5,180 nucleotides of DNA from an uncultured Granulicatella sp. (GTDB lineage Bacteria; Bacillota; Bacilli; Lactobacillales; Aerococcaceae). Below the pieces are notes generated by a model, which was not told the origin of the DNA, searched no databases, and saw only the letters and a list, made by a program, of their open reading frames with translations. The stretch covers positions 1 through 5,180 of the forward strand of contig CAMYBO010000099.1 of NCBI GenBank assembly GCA_947254045.1, read 5' to 3'. The position numbers were made by a program, and so were the translations under genes. Within the stretch, counting starts at the first letter, position 1. Every line of letters begins with the position of its first letter. Below, piece by piece: positions 1-5,142 of the stretch.

Positions 1-32
1 CGTCGGCAGCGTCAGATGTGTATAAGAGACAG
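1..32 (+). other. Illumina Nextera (Tn5) read-1 adapter left on the contig end
   Basis: These bases match the Nextera read-1 adapter without its first T, ending in the 19-base Tn5 mosaic end (AGATGTGTATAAGAGACAG, 14-32). This is library sequence, not genome. Read in frame it gives the peptide MCIRD, a known artefact at the start of database proteins. The ATG at 16 is therefore not a real start codon, and genomic sequence begins at about base 33. Confidence 0.97.
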
Positions 33-33
33 A

Positions 34-513
34 TTATCATCAGTAGTTGTTTTAACTGCATGTGGTGGGGGTTCAAAATCTACTACTTCATCGACTTCTT
101 CTGAAAAAACTACTCAAGCAGCAAAATCTACTGCTTCAGGAGAATTAAAAGATGGTACTTATAAATTAGTATCTGAAGCTGACAAACGTGGTTGGCATGT
201 TGAGTTTACAATCGTAGTTGAAGGCGGAAAAATTAAATCTTCTGACTTTGATAACTTAAATAAAGATGGTAAACGTAAATCAGAAGATGCTGAGTATGAA
301 AAACAAATGAAAGATAAAGTTAAAGTTGGACCTGCTGAATACTTCAAAGCATATAACATTGGTTTAGTAGAAAAACAAAAACCATCAGATGTTGAAGTAG
401 TATCTGGTGCTACACATGCGCATACTTCATTTGTAGAATATGCAAATAAATTAATTGAAGCAGCTCAAAAAGGTGACACTAAAGAAATTAAAGTGGCTGC
501 ACCTCAAGGCTAA
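34..513 (+). CDS. pplA: FMN-binding lipoprotein of extracellular electron transfer, PplA type (5' partial)
   Basis: This is probably the extracellular flavoprotein that carries electrons from the membrane quinone pool to outside acceptors. The start codon and the first part of the signal peptide are lost at the contig edge. The visible reading begins LSSVVVLTAC, a signal-peptide core ending in the lipobox L-T-A-C, with the lipidated Cys at 61-63. A Ser/Thr/Lys-rich linker of about 25 residues follows, then one FMN_bind-type domain (from DGTYK to about EAAQKG). It contains the family pattern NKDGKRKSEDAEY and the flavinylation motif S-G-A-T (403-414). The Thr at 412-414, about residue 118 of the mature protein, is the expected site of covalent FMN. 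The Dxx(S/T)GAT motif has Glu in place of Asp here (EVVSGAT). From what I recall, Listeria PplA has two such domains; this one has one. The next gene encodes an FMN transferase, which supports the call. A generic FMN-binding lipoprotein is the alternative. Confidence 0.85.
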   Translation, partial: LSSVVVLTACGGGSKSTTSSTSSEKTTQAAKSTASGELKDGTYKLVSEADKRGWHVEFTIVVEGGKIKSSDFDNLNKDGKRKSEDAEYEKQMKDKVKVGPAEYFKAYNIGLVEKQKPSDVEVVSGATHAHTSFVEYANKLIEAAQKGDTKEIKVAAPQG

Positions 514-530
514 TTTTAAACAAAAGTAAG

Positions 531-555
531 AACCGAGCTGAGGCTCGGTTTTTTT
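531..555 (+). terminator. Rho-independent terminator after pplA
   Basis: An 8-bp perfect stem, AACCGAGC (531-538) with GCTCGGTT (543-550), closes a TGAG loop and runs into seven Ts (549-555). It starts 17 bases after the pplA stop. It is the strongest terminator in the window and should end, or strongly reduce, transcription from pplA into fmnB. Confidence 0.93.
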
Positions 556-579
556 ATGGTTGGAAAATAGGAGTTTAGC

Positions 580-608
580 TTGAGTTATTGTGAAAAATTT
601 AGTAGACT
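580..608 (+). promoter_or_regulatory. Possible weak promoter for fmnB-dmkA
   Basis: TTGAGT (580-585) and TAGACT (603-608) are separated by 17 bp; each matches the sigma-A consensus at 4 of 6 positions. The terminator at 531-555 lies just upstream, so fmnB needs either its own promoter or readthrough. This is the best-spaced candidate I found, but the hexamers are weak in an AT-rich region. Confidence 0.22.
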
Positions 609-630
609 ATTTGAATGGAATTTATACAAT

Positions 631-637
631 AAGGAGA
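631..637 (+). promoter_or_regulatory. Ribosome binding site of fmnB
   Basis: AAGGAGA lies 5 bases before the ATG at 643. It decides the start: the in-frame TTG at 580 would add 21 residues in front of a clear lipoprotein signal peptide and has no such site. Confidence 0.9.
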
Positions 638-642
638 GATTT

Positions 643-1743
643 ATGAAAATCAATAAATGGTTGTTGGCGACAACTCTTGCCTTAAGTTCAATTGGATTAG
701 TGAGTTGCCAACAAAAGAAAGTTCAAGATGCAGAAGTTGTTTCATCAGCTTCCGTGAAAACACCAAGAGAAATTATTAAGTCTCCCGTTAAGAAAACAGA
801 TTTCTTATTAGGGACTGCGGTAGCATTATCTGTCTATCATCCAAATACTGAAGAATTATTAACACGTGCTTTTGCAATGGTGAAAGACTTAGAAGCTAGA
901 ATTACTGTGAATGCTAGTGGGTCTGAAGTAGATGCGATTAATGAAGCAGCAGGAGATCATGCAGTTGCAGTCAGCGATGAAGTGTATGATTTGATTAAAC
1001 AAGGTTTAGCATATAGTGAAGAATTTGATGGTAGTTTTGATATTACGGTAGGGCCTCTAACAAGTTTATGGAGAATTGGTTTCCCAGATGCTAGAAAACC
1101 ATCCCAAAAAGAAATTGATGATGCATTACCTTTAGTCAATTATAAAAATGTTGTTTTAAATGATGAAGAAAAAAGTGTTTATTTAACTCAAAAAGGAATG
1201 TTATTAGATTTAGGTGGAATTGCAAAAGGATTTATTGCGGATCAATTATGGAATTTCTTTAAAAAAGAAGGAGTGACAACAGCTGTTCTTGATTTAGGTG
1301 GAAATATTGTCGTGATGGGTGGTTCTCCTGCACGAGACGGAGTAGCTTGGAATGTTGGTTTACAAGATCCATTAGAAAGCCGTGGAACAACTTTAGGAAC
1401 GATTTTAGAAAAAGAAAAAACAATCGTAACGTCAGGAATTTATGAACGCTATTTAGAAGTAGACGGTAAAACGTATCATCATATTTTGAATCCGAAAACA
1501 GGATATCCATATGAAAATGATATTGCAGGGGTTTCGATTATTGTTTCAAGTTCTACTCGTGGAGATGCATTGTCGACTTCTATGTTCTCAATAGGGGTAG
1601 AAGAAGGATTGAAGTACGTCAATCAAAAAGATGATGTGGATGCAATTTTCATGACGAGAGATAAAAAAATTTATGTTTCTAATTCGATTAAAAATGCGTT
1701 TAAACTAACGAATGATCAATATACATGGGAAGGGTCGCATTAA
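643..1743 (+). CDS. fmnB: ApbE-family FAD:protein FMN transferase, lipoprotein (FmnB type)
   Basis: This enzyme moves FMN from FAD onto a Thr of target flavoproteins in a Mg-dependent reaction; the likely target is the PplA-type protein encoded just upstream. The 366-residue product starts with a lipoprotein signal peptide (MKINKW, hydrophobic core, lipobox L-V-S-C with Cys22), so it acts on the outer face of the membrane. A polar linker to about residue 52 leads into the ApbE domain. Visible family motifs are FDITVGPL (132-139), DLGGIAKGF (189-197), DLGGN (217-221), HHILNPKTGYP (279-289) and GDALSTSMF (307-315). Asp308 and Thr312 are the expected metal ligands by family comparison. Length and motifs look complete. 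dmkA follows after one base, indicating an operon. Assignment to the ApbE family is firm; the link to PplA is inferred from adjacency and known EET loci. Confidence 0.93.
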   Translation: MKINKWLLATTLALSSIGLVSCQQKKVQDAEVVSSASVKTPREIIKSPVKKTDFLLGTAVALSVYHPNTEELLTRAFAMVKDLEARITVNASGSEVDAINEAAGDHAVAVSDEVYDLIKQGLAYSEEFDGSFDITVGPLTSLWRIGFPDARKPSQKEIDDALPLVNYKNVVLNDEEKSVYLTQKGMLLDLGGIAKGFIADQLWNFFKKEGVTTAVLDLGGNIVVMGGSPARDGVAWNVGLQDPLESRGTTLGTILEKEKTIVTSGIYERYLEVDGKTYHHILNPKTGYPYENDIAGVSIIVSSSTRGDALSTSMFSIGVEEGLKYVNQKDDVDAIFMTRDKKIYVSNSIKNAFKLTNDQYTWEGSH

Positions 1744-1744
1744 T

Positions 1745-2683
1745 ATGAAAGATATCATTGAATTAGTGGAGTTAAGAACGAAAATTGCCAGTGTCATTCC
1801 TTTTGTGGTTGGATTACTGTATTCGGTTTGGACATTTGGAAATTTCAATGTTGTCAATATGGTATTGTTCTTTATTGGAATGGTATGTTTTGATATGGCA
1901 ACGACCATTATGAATAATTTAATGGATTATGTTAAAGCGAAAAATGAAACATATCGACAAGAAGAAAATATTATTGGAACTTCTAGTTTGACTGTAAAAC
2001 AAGCAGCGATGATTTTCGGAAGTTTAGTTGGTGTTGCAACGATTATTGGAATCATTTTAGTAGTGCGTACGAATATCATTTTATTATTTGTCGGTGCACT
2101 TTGTTTTGTAATTGGAATTTTTTATACATTTGGTCCAATTCCAATTTCAAGAATGCCTTTAGGGGAAGTGTTATCTGGAGTTACCATGGGATTTGGAATT
2201 TTCTGGATTGTTATTTTTCTGAATGCACCAGAAGCCAGTTTCGCTTGGATGGGATTAGACCAAGGAATGTTGATTGTCCGATTAGCATTGTTCGATCATA
2301 TCAAAGTAGTGTTGCTTTCATTGCCGTTAGTATGTACGATTGCGAATATTATGTTAAGTAATAATTTATGTGACTTAGAAACGGATATTACGAATCATCG
2401 TTATACTTTGGTGTACTATATTGGAAAACCAATGGCGTTAAAATTGTATCAAGGACTCTATCTCATTAGTTTTGTAGCGATGGCGTTAGCAGTTGTATTT
2501 CGAATGGCACCAATTTTAATTTTAGGGACTCTACTTGTTGGAGTACCAGTGTATAAAAATATTCAACTTTTTATGCAAAAACAAGAGAAACGTACAACAT
2601 TTGCTTTAGCAATCAAAAATATGATCATGATTCATGTTGTGCAAATGGTATTATTAGTCATTAGTGTGATATTTTTTCGCTAA
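1745..2683 (+). CDS. dmkA: UbiA/MenA-family prenyltransferase, probable EET demethylmenaquinone synthase (DmkA type)
   Basis: This integral membrane enzyme should attach a polyprenyl chain to 1,4-dihydroxy-2-naphthoate, giving demethylmenaquinone; in EET loci such a MenA paralogue supplies a dedicated quinone. The 312-residue protein is strongly hydrophobic, with roughly eight or nine membrane segments. The second Asp motif is intact, NNLCDLETD (206-214, Asp210 and Asp214), and the loop YTFGPIPISRMPLGE (127-141) resembles MenA. The first Asp motif is degenerate: NNLMDYVKA (57-65) keeps Asp61 but has Asn and Ala at the two other acidic positions of NDxxDxxxD. The start at 1745 has GGGAAGGG (1727-1734) 10 bases upstream and begins MKDIIELVELRTKIASVIPF, as MenA proteins do. 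An in-frame ATG at 1712 would overlap fmnB by 32 bases and is less likely. A housekeeping MenA is the alternative; the neighbours favour DmkA. Confidence 0.85.
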   Translation: MKDIIELVELRTKIASVIPFVVGLLYSVWTFGNFNVVNMVLFFIGMVCFDMATTIMNNLMDYVKAKNETYRQEENIIGTSSLTVKQAAMIFGSLVGVATIIGIILVVRTNIILLFVGALCFVIGIFYTFGPIPISRMPLGEVLSGVTMGFGIFWIVIFLNAPEASFAWMGLDQGMLIVRLALFDHIKVVLLSLPLVCTIANIMLSNNLCDLETDITNHRYTLVYYIGKPMALKLYQGLYLISFVAMALAVVFRMAPILILGTLLVGVPVYKNIQLFMQKQEKRTTFALAIKNMIMIHVVQMVLLVISVIFFR

Positions 2684-2686
2684 TGC

Positions 2687-2715
2687 TTGACAATTGGCAC
2701 TGAGAATTTTATGAT
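2687..2715 (+). promoter_or_regulatory. Sigma-A promoter of rpmG-secE
   Basis: A perfect -35 TTGACA (2687-2692) and a -10 TATGAT (2710-2715, 5 of 6) are separated by the ideal 17 bp. Transcription should start near 2722, giving a leader of about 36 bases before rpmG. The -35 box begins only 3 bases after the dmkA stop, and I see no terminator between them. Confidence 0.85.
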
Positions 2716-2757
2716 TGAATAGATATGATACAGTAGAAGAAAGAGAGTAGTGAAAAT

Positions 2758-2910
2758 ATGGCACAAAAGAAAGCAGCGTTGGCATGTAGTGTATGTGGCT
2801 CAAGAAACTATACACTGACTTTAGGACAAAATAAGCGTGTCGAACGTTTAGAGTTAAAAAAATTCTGTAAGTTTTGCAATAAACAAACACTACATCGAGA
2901 AACTAAATAA
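2758..2910 (+). CDS. rpmG: 50S ribosomal protein L33, zinc-binding form
   Basis: This is a 50-residue protein of the large ribosomal subunit. It reads MAQKKAALACSVCGSRNYT at the N-terminus and ends FCKFCNKQTLHRETK. Two CxxC pairs, Cys10/Cys13 and Cys37/Cys40, form the zinc ribbon, so this is the Cys-containing form and not the zinc-free paralogue that many Firmicutes also carry. The length is normal. The RBS is modest: AGAGAG (2742-2747) with 10 bases to the ATG. It is followed after 19 bases by secE, the usual Firmicutes order rpmG-secE-nusG. Confidence 0.96.
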   Translation: MAQKKAALACSVCGSRNYTLTLGQNKRVERLELKKFCKFCNKQTLHRETK

Positions 2911-2913
2911 TCG

Positions 2914-2920
2914 AGAGGAG
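2914..2920 (+). promoter_or_regulatory. Ribosome binding site of secE
   Basis: AGAGGAG ends 9 bases before the ATG at 2930. It fixes the start of this very short gene between the rpmG stop and the conserved SecE sequence. Confidence 0.85.
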
Positions 2921-2929
2921 CAGTTTCGC

Positions 2930-3100
2930 ATGCGTTTTTTAGTAAATGTTGTTAAAGAAATGAAGAGAGTAACATGGCCAACTGGTAAAGAAGTAAACAA
3001 ATATACATTAACAGTTGTAATGACAGTATTACTTGCGTTAGGATTTTTCACAGTAGTGGATTTTGCGATTGCAAGTGCATTTAAATTAATTATTAAATAA
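2930..3100 (+). CDS. secE: Preprotein translocase subunit SecE
   Basis: SecE is the small essential subunit that clamps SecY in the SecYEG protein-export channel. The 56-residue product has the short single-span Gram-positive form. It has an amphipathic N-terminal region carrying the family signature VKEMKRVTWPTGKEV (8-22, with the conserved Trp-Pro at 16-17), then one membrane helix at about residues 27-50, and a short basic tail FKLIIK. The start has a good RBS and leaves no extra residues before the conserved part. It is probably co-transcribed with rpmG from the promoter at 2687. The next gene is nusG, but a promoter and a hairpin lie between them. Confidence 0.96.
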   Translation: MRFLVNVVKEMKRVTWPTGKEVNKYTLTVVMTVLLALGFFTVVDFAIASAFKLIIK

Positions 3101-3130
3101 TTCGCAAGAGTTATAAAATAGTGGTATAAT
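3101..3130 (+). promoter_or_regulatory. Probable nusG-pepT promoter with extended -10
   Basis: A perfect -10 TATAAT (3125-3130) is preceded by TGG, giving the extended -10 form TGNTATAAT (3122-3130). A weak -35, TTCGCA (3101-3106, 4 of 6), sits 18 bp upstream. Transcription should start near A3137, only a few bases before the hairpin at 3141. The -10 part is strong; whether it is used is inferred. Confidence 0.65.
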
Positions 3131-3140
3131 AAAAGCAAAC

Positions 3141-3168
3141 AAAAACCTTCAAGTTAGAAGGTTTTTTT
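3141..3168 (+). terminator. Terminator-like hairpin between secE and nusG (terminator or attenuator)
   Basis: AAAAACCTTC (3141-3150) pairs with GAAGGTTTTT (3157-3166) around the loop AAGTTA, and the T run covers 3162-3168. The GC-containing core is only 5 bp (CCTTC/GAAGG). It has the form of an intrinsic terminator for rpmG-secE. Because the promoter at 3101-3130 lies upstream of it, nusG transcripts starting there must also pass it, so it may act as an attenuator. A-rich sequence on the other side means it could work in both directions, but there is no converging gene nearby. Confidence 0.75.
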
Positions 3169-3183
3169 GTATGAACAAATAAT

Positions 3184-3189
3184 AGGAGG
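3184..3189 (+). promoter_or_regulatory. Ribosome binding site of nusG
   Basis: A perfect AGGAGG stands 7 bases before the ATG at 3197. It rules out the in-frame TTG at 3167, which falls within the T tract of the hairpin. Confidence 0.95.
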
Positions 3190-3196
3190 AATTACA

Positions 3197-3751
3197 ATGA
3201 GTAATGCAGCAAAAGAATGGTATGTATTACATACTTATTCAGGATATGAAAACAAAGTAAAATCAAATATTGAATTACGTATTAGTTCAATGGGGATGGA
3301 AGAAAATATTTTTAGAGTCATTGTTCCAGAGGAAGAAGAAGTAGAAGTAAAAGATGGAAAAGAAAAAGTTACCGTTAATAAAACTTTTCCAGGTTATGTA
3401 TTAGTTGAAATGATTATGTCTGACCAAGCGTGGTATGTTGTACGTAACACTCCAGGCGTAACAGGATTTGTTGGTTCTCACGGAGCAGGTTCTAAACCTT
3501 CACCATTATTACCAGAAGAAGTGGATACATTATTAGGACGTTTAGGAGTGCCAACTCACGCACCAGTAGATTTACATGCTAAAGTTGGAGACTATGTGAT
3601 TATTACTGAAGGTGCCTTTGATGGTATGAGTGGTAAAGTGACAGAAATCGATGACGAAAAACAAAAAGTTAAAGTAACGATTGAAATGTTTGGTCGTGAA
3701 ACTGTTGCAGAATTAGAATTCTACCAAGTGAAAGAAGATGACACTTACTAA
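3197..3751 (+). CDS. nusG: Transcription termination/antitermination factor NusG
   Basis: NusG is a general elongation factor that binds RNA polymerase and affects pausing, termination and coupling to translation. The 184-residue protein begins with the NGN domain: WYVLHTYSGYENKV (8-21), FPGYVLVEM (64-72) and RNTPGVTGFVGS (83-94). Asn84 and Thr85 align with the residues that in Bacillus subtilis NusG contact T-rich non-template DNA at pauses (recalled Asn81 and Thr82). A short linker leads to the C-terminal KOW domain, about 127-180, with KVGDYVIITEGAFDGMSGKV. Length and domains are complete. The start at 3197 has a perfect RBS. Its stop overlaps the pepT start by one base. Expression may come from the promoter at 3101-3130 and pass the hairpin at 3141-3168. 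Confidence 0.97.
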   Translation: MSNAAKEWYVLHTYSGYENKVKSNIELRISSMGMEENIFRVIVPEEEEVEVKDGKEKVTVNKTFPGYVLVEMIMSDQAWYVVRNTPGVTGFVGSHGAGSKPSPLLPEEVDTLLGRLGVPTHAPVDLHAKVGDYVIITEGAFDGMSGKVTEIDDEKQKVKVTIEMFGRETVAELEFYQVKEDDTY

Positions 3752-4983
3752 TGCGAGAAAGTATGTTAGATCGTTTTGTACGATATGCAAAGATTAATAC
3801 AAGAAGTGATTTAAACTCTTTGACAGTTCCGACTACGAAAAGTCAGTTAGATTTTTTACAAATGTTGGAAAGTGAATTAAGAGAATTAGGTTTTTCAAAC
3901 ATTTCTTTAGATTTAGAAGATGCTTATTTAGTTGCTTGTATTCCAAGTAATTTGCCAGAAGGTAAAACAGCACCAGCCATTGGATTTGTAGCACATGTCG
4001 ATACTGCAGATTTTAATGCGGAAAATATTCAACCACAAGTTCATCATAACTATGATGGGAAAGATGTATTGTTGAATGCAGAATTAGGATTGATGATGCG
4101 AGTAGAAGAGTTTCCGAATTTGAAAAATTATATCGGTCAAACTTTAATTACAACAGATGGGACAACTTTGTTAGGTGCAGATGACAAAGCAGGATTAGTT
4201 TCAATATTAGAAGCTGCCATAGATTTATTAGAAAATCCAGAAATTCCTCATGGAGATATATGGGTAGCGTTTGGACCAGATGAGGAAATTGGAAAAGGTG
4301 CACATCGTTTTAAAGCAGAAAGAATGCCAGCAAAATTTGCTTATACATTAGATAGTGGTGTAGTCGGGAAATTAGAATATGAAACCTTTAATGCAGCAAG
4401 AGCGGTTGTGAAAATTAATGGAACAAGTGTACACCCAGGTCAAGCAAAAGATGTCATGGTAAATGCATTAGCAGAAGCTGCTAAACTATTCTCAAAATTA
4501 CCAGAACAAGAAGTGCCAGAAAGAACAAGTGGCTATGAAGGCTTCTATATGCTTACTAAACAATCTGGAAATATTGGAATGGTAGAAGCAGAATATATTA
4601 TTCGAGACCATTCGATGGAAAAATTCCAAGAACGAAAAGAAACATTTGCTAAAATTGTAGAAGAACAAAATGCAACGTATGATGTTCCAAGAATTGAATG
4701 TCATATTTATGATGAATACTTTAATATGTATGAAGTGTTAAAAGAAGATATGACTTCAGTAGAAGTAGCAAAAGAAGCATACCGTCAATGTGGGATTGAA
4801 CCAGATATACAACCATTCAGAGGTGGAACAGATGGATGTATTATTACCTTTAAAGGAATTCCAACACCAAACTTGTTTACTGGTGCAGAAAATTTACATG
4901 GACAATATGAATATGTCACATTAGAAAGCATGGAAAAAGCCAAAGAAGTTGTATTAACGATTATTCAAAATGTTATCAAATAA
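3751..4983 (+). CDS. pepT: Peptidase T (tripeptide aminopeptidase, M20B family)
   Basis: PepT is a cytoplasmic two-zinc aminopeptidase that removes the N-terminal residue from tripeptides and so helps use imported peptides. The 410-residue length is normal. Visible active-site features are AHVDTADF (81-88, His82 ligand and Asp84), GADDKAG (142-148, Asp144 bridging ligand), GPDEEIG (175-181, Glu178 catalytic base and Glu179 ligand), LDSG (200-203, Asp201 ligand) and ENLHG (380-384, His383 ligand). The roles are assigned by alignment with Salmonella PepT from memory. VHPG (227-230) and RGGTDG (357-362) are further family motifs. The start ATG shares its A with the nusG stop (TAATG) and lacks a strong RBS, which suggests translational coupling. 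Starting at 3763 would lose four residues; alignment of MRESMLDRF with the usual PepT N-terminus favours 3751. No signal peptide is seen. Confidence 0.96.
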   Translation: MRESMLDRFVRYAKINTRSDLNSLTVPTTKSQLDFLQMLESELRELGFSNISLDLEDAYLVACIPSNLPEGKTAPAIGFVAHVDTADFNAENIQPQVHHNYDGKDVLLNAELGLMMRVEEFPNLKNYIGQTLITTDGTTLLGADDKAGLVSILEAAIDLLENPEIPHGDIWVAFGPDEEIGKGAHRFKAERMPAKFAYTLDSGVVGKLEYETFNAARAVVKINGTSVHPGQAKDVMVNALAEAAKLFSKLPEQEVPERTSGYEGFYMLTKQSGNIGMVEAEYIIRDHSMEKFQERKETFAKIVEEQNATYDVPRIECHIYDEYFNMYEVLKEDMTSVEVAKEAYRQCGIEPDIQPFRGGTDGCIITFKGIPTPNLFTGAENLHGQYEYVTLESMEKAKEVVLTIIQNVIK

Positions 4984-4988
4984 AAAAT

Positions 4989-5018
4989 AGCCCTCAGATA
5001 TTAAAGTCTGGGGGCTTT
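4989..5018 (+). terminator. Terminator after pepT
   Basis: AGCCCTCAGA (4989-4998) pairs with TCTGGGGGCT (5007-5016) over 10 bp, including one G-U pair, around an 8-base loop. The T tract after it is short and broken (TTTAT), but the GC-rich stem 5 bases after the pepT stop makes termination likely. Confidence 0.8.
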
Positions 5019-5142
5019 ATAAATACATGATTCATTTGTTCCAAAATTGTTCCGTAAAAATAGAATTCCGGAAATAGAAGAAAAGTAAAACGTTGATTGA
5101 ACAACATTTTAAAATGTTAAAAATAACAAAAAATATAAAATA
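5019..5142. other. AT-rich intergenic region between pepT and a convergent tRNA
   Basis: I find no gene here. It contains a direct repeat TTGTTCC (5036-5042 and 5047-5053, 11 bp apart), a short palindrome TTCCGGAA (5066-5073) and a 16-bp perfect palindrome AACATTTTAAAATGTT (5103-5118). Neither palindrome has the form of a terminator for the minus-strand tRNA. Function is unknown. Confidence 0.5.

Noticed and set aside
16..33. ATG at 16 as the start of the first gene
   Set aside because: It lies inside the sequencing adapter; its first five codons are adapter sequence and the sixth spans the junction.
611..630. TATACAAT region just before the fmnB RBS as a -10 box
   Set aside because: A start from it would fall at about 637, within the RBS, and no -35 box is suitably placed.
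580..642. TTG at 580 as the fmnB start
   Set aside because: It adds 21 residues before a clear lipoprotein signal peptide and has no RBS; the ATG at 643 has AAGGAGA in front of it.
957..1510. Minus-strand frames opposite fmnB
   Set aside because: They are antisense shadows of a complete ApbE gene, without RBS or motifs.
1712..1744. ATG at 1712 as the dmkA start
   Set aside because: It overlaps fmnB by 32 bases and adds a polar stretch not typical of MenA; the ATG at 1745 has a GGGAAGGG site and a family-like N-terminus.
2101..2361. 86-residue plus-strand reading frame inside dmkA
   Set aside because: It is a shifted frame of the membrane protein gene with no RBS and no recognisable protein character.
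2654..3138. Two minus-strand frames opposite rpmG and secE
   Set aside because: They are antisense to well-recognised small genes and show no RBS or family motif.
3167..3196. TTG at 3167 as the nusG start
   Set aside because: It falls in the T tract of the hairpin; the perfect AGGAGG serves the ATG at 3197.
4498..4704. Minus-strand frame opposite pepT
   Set aside because: The Phe/Ser-rich product is what AT-rich coding sequence gives on its reverse strand; pepT is complete and conserved here.
5103..5118. Palindrome AACATTTTAAAATGTT as the tRNA terminator
   Set aside because: It is AT-only in the core, has no spare loop, and in the minus-strand direction is followed by GTTGTTC with no T tract.
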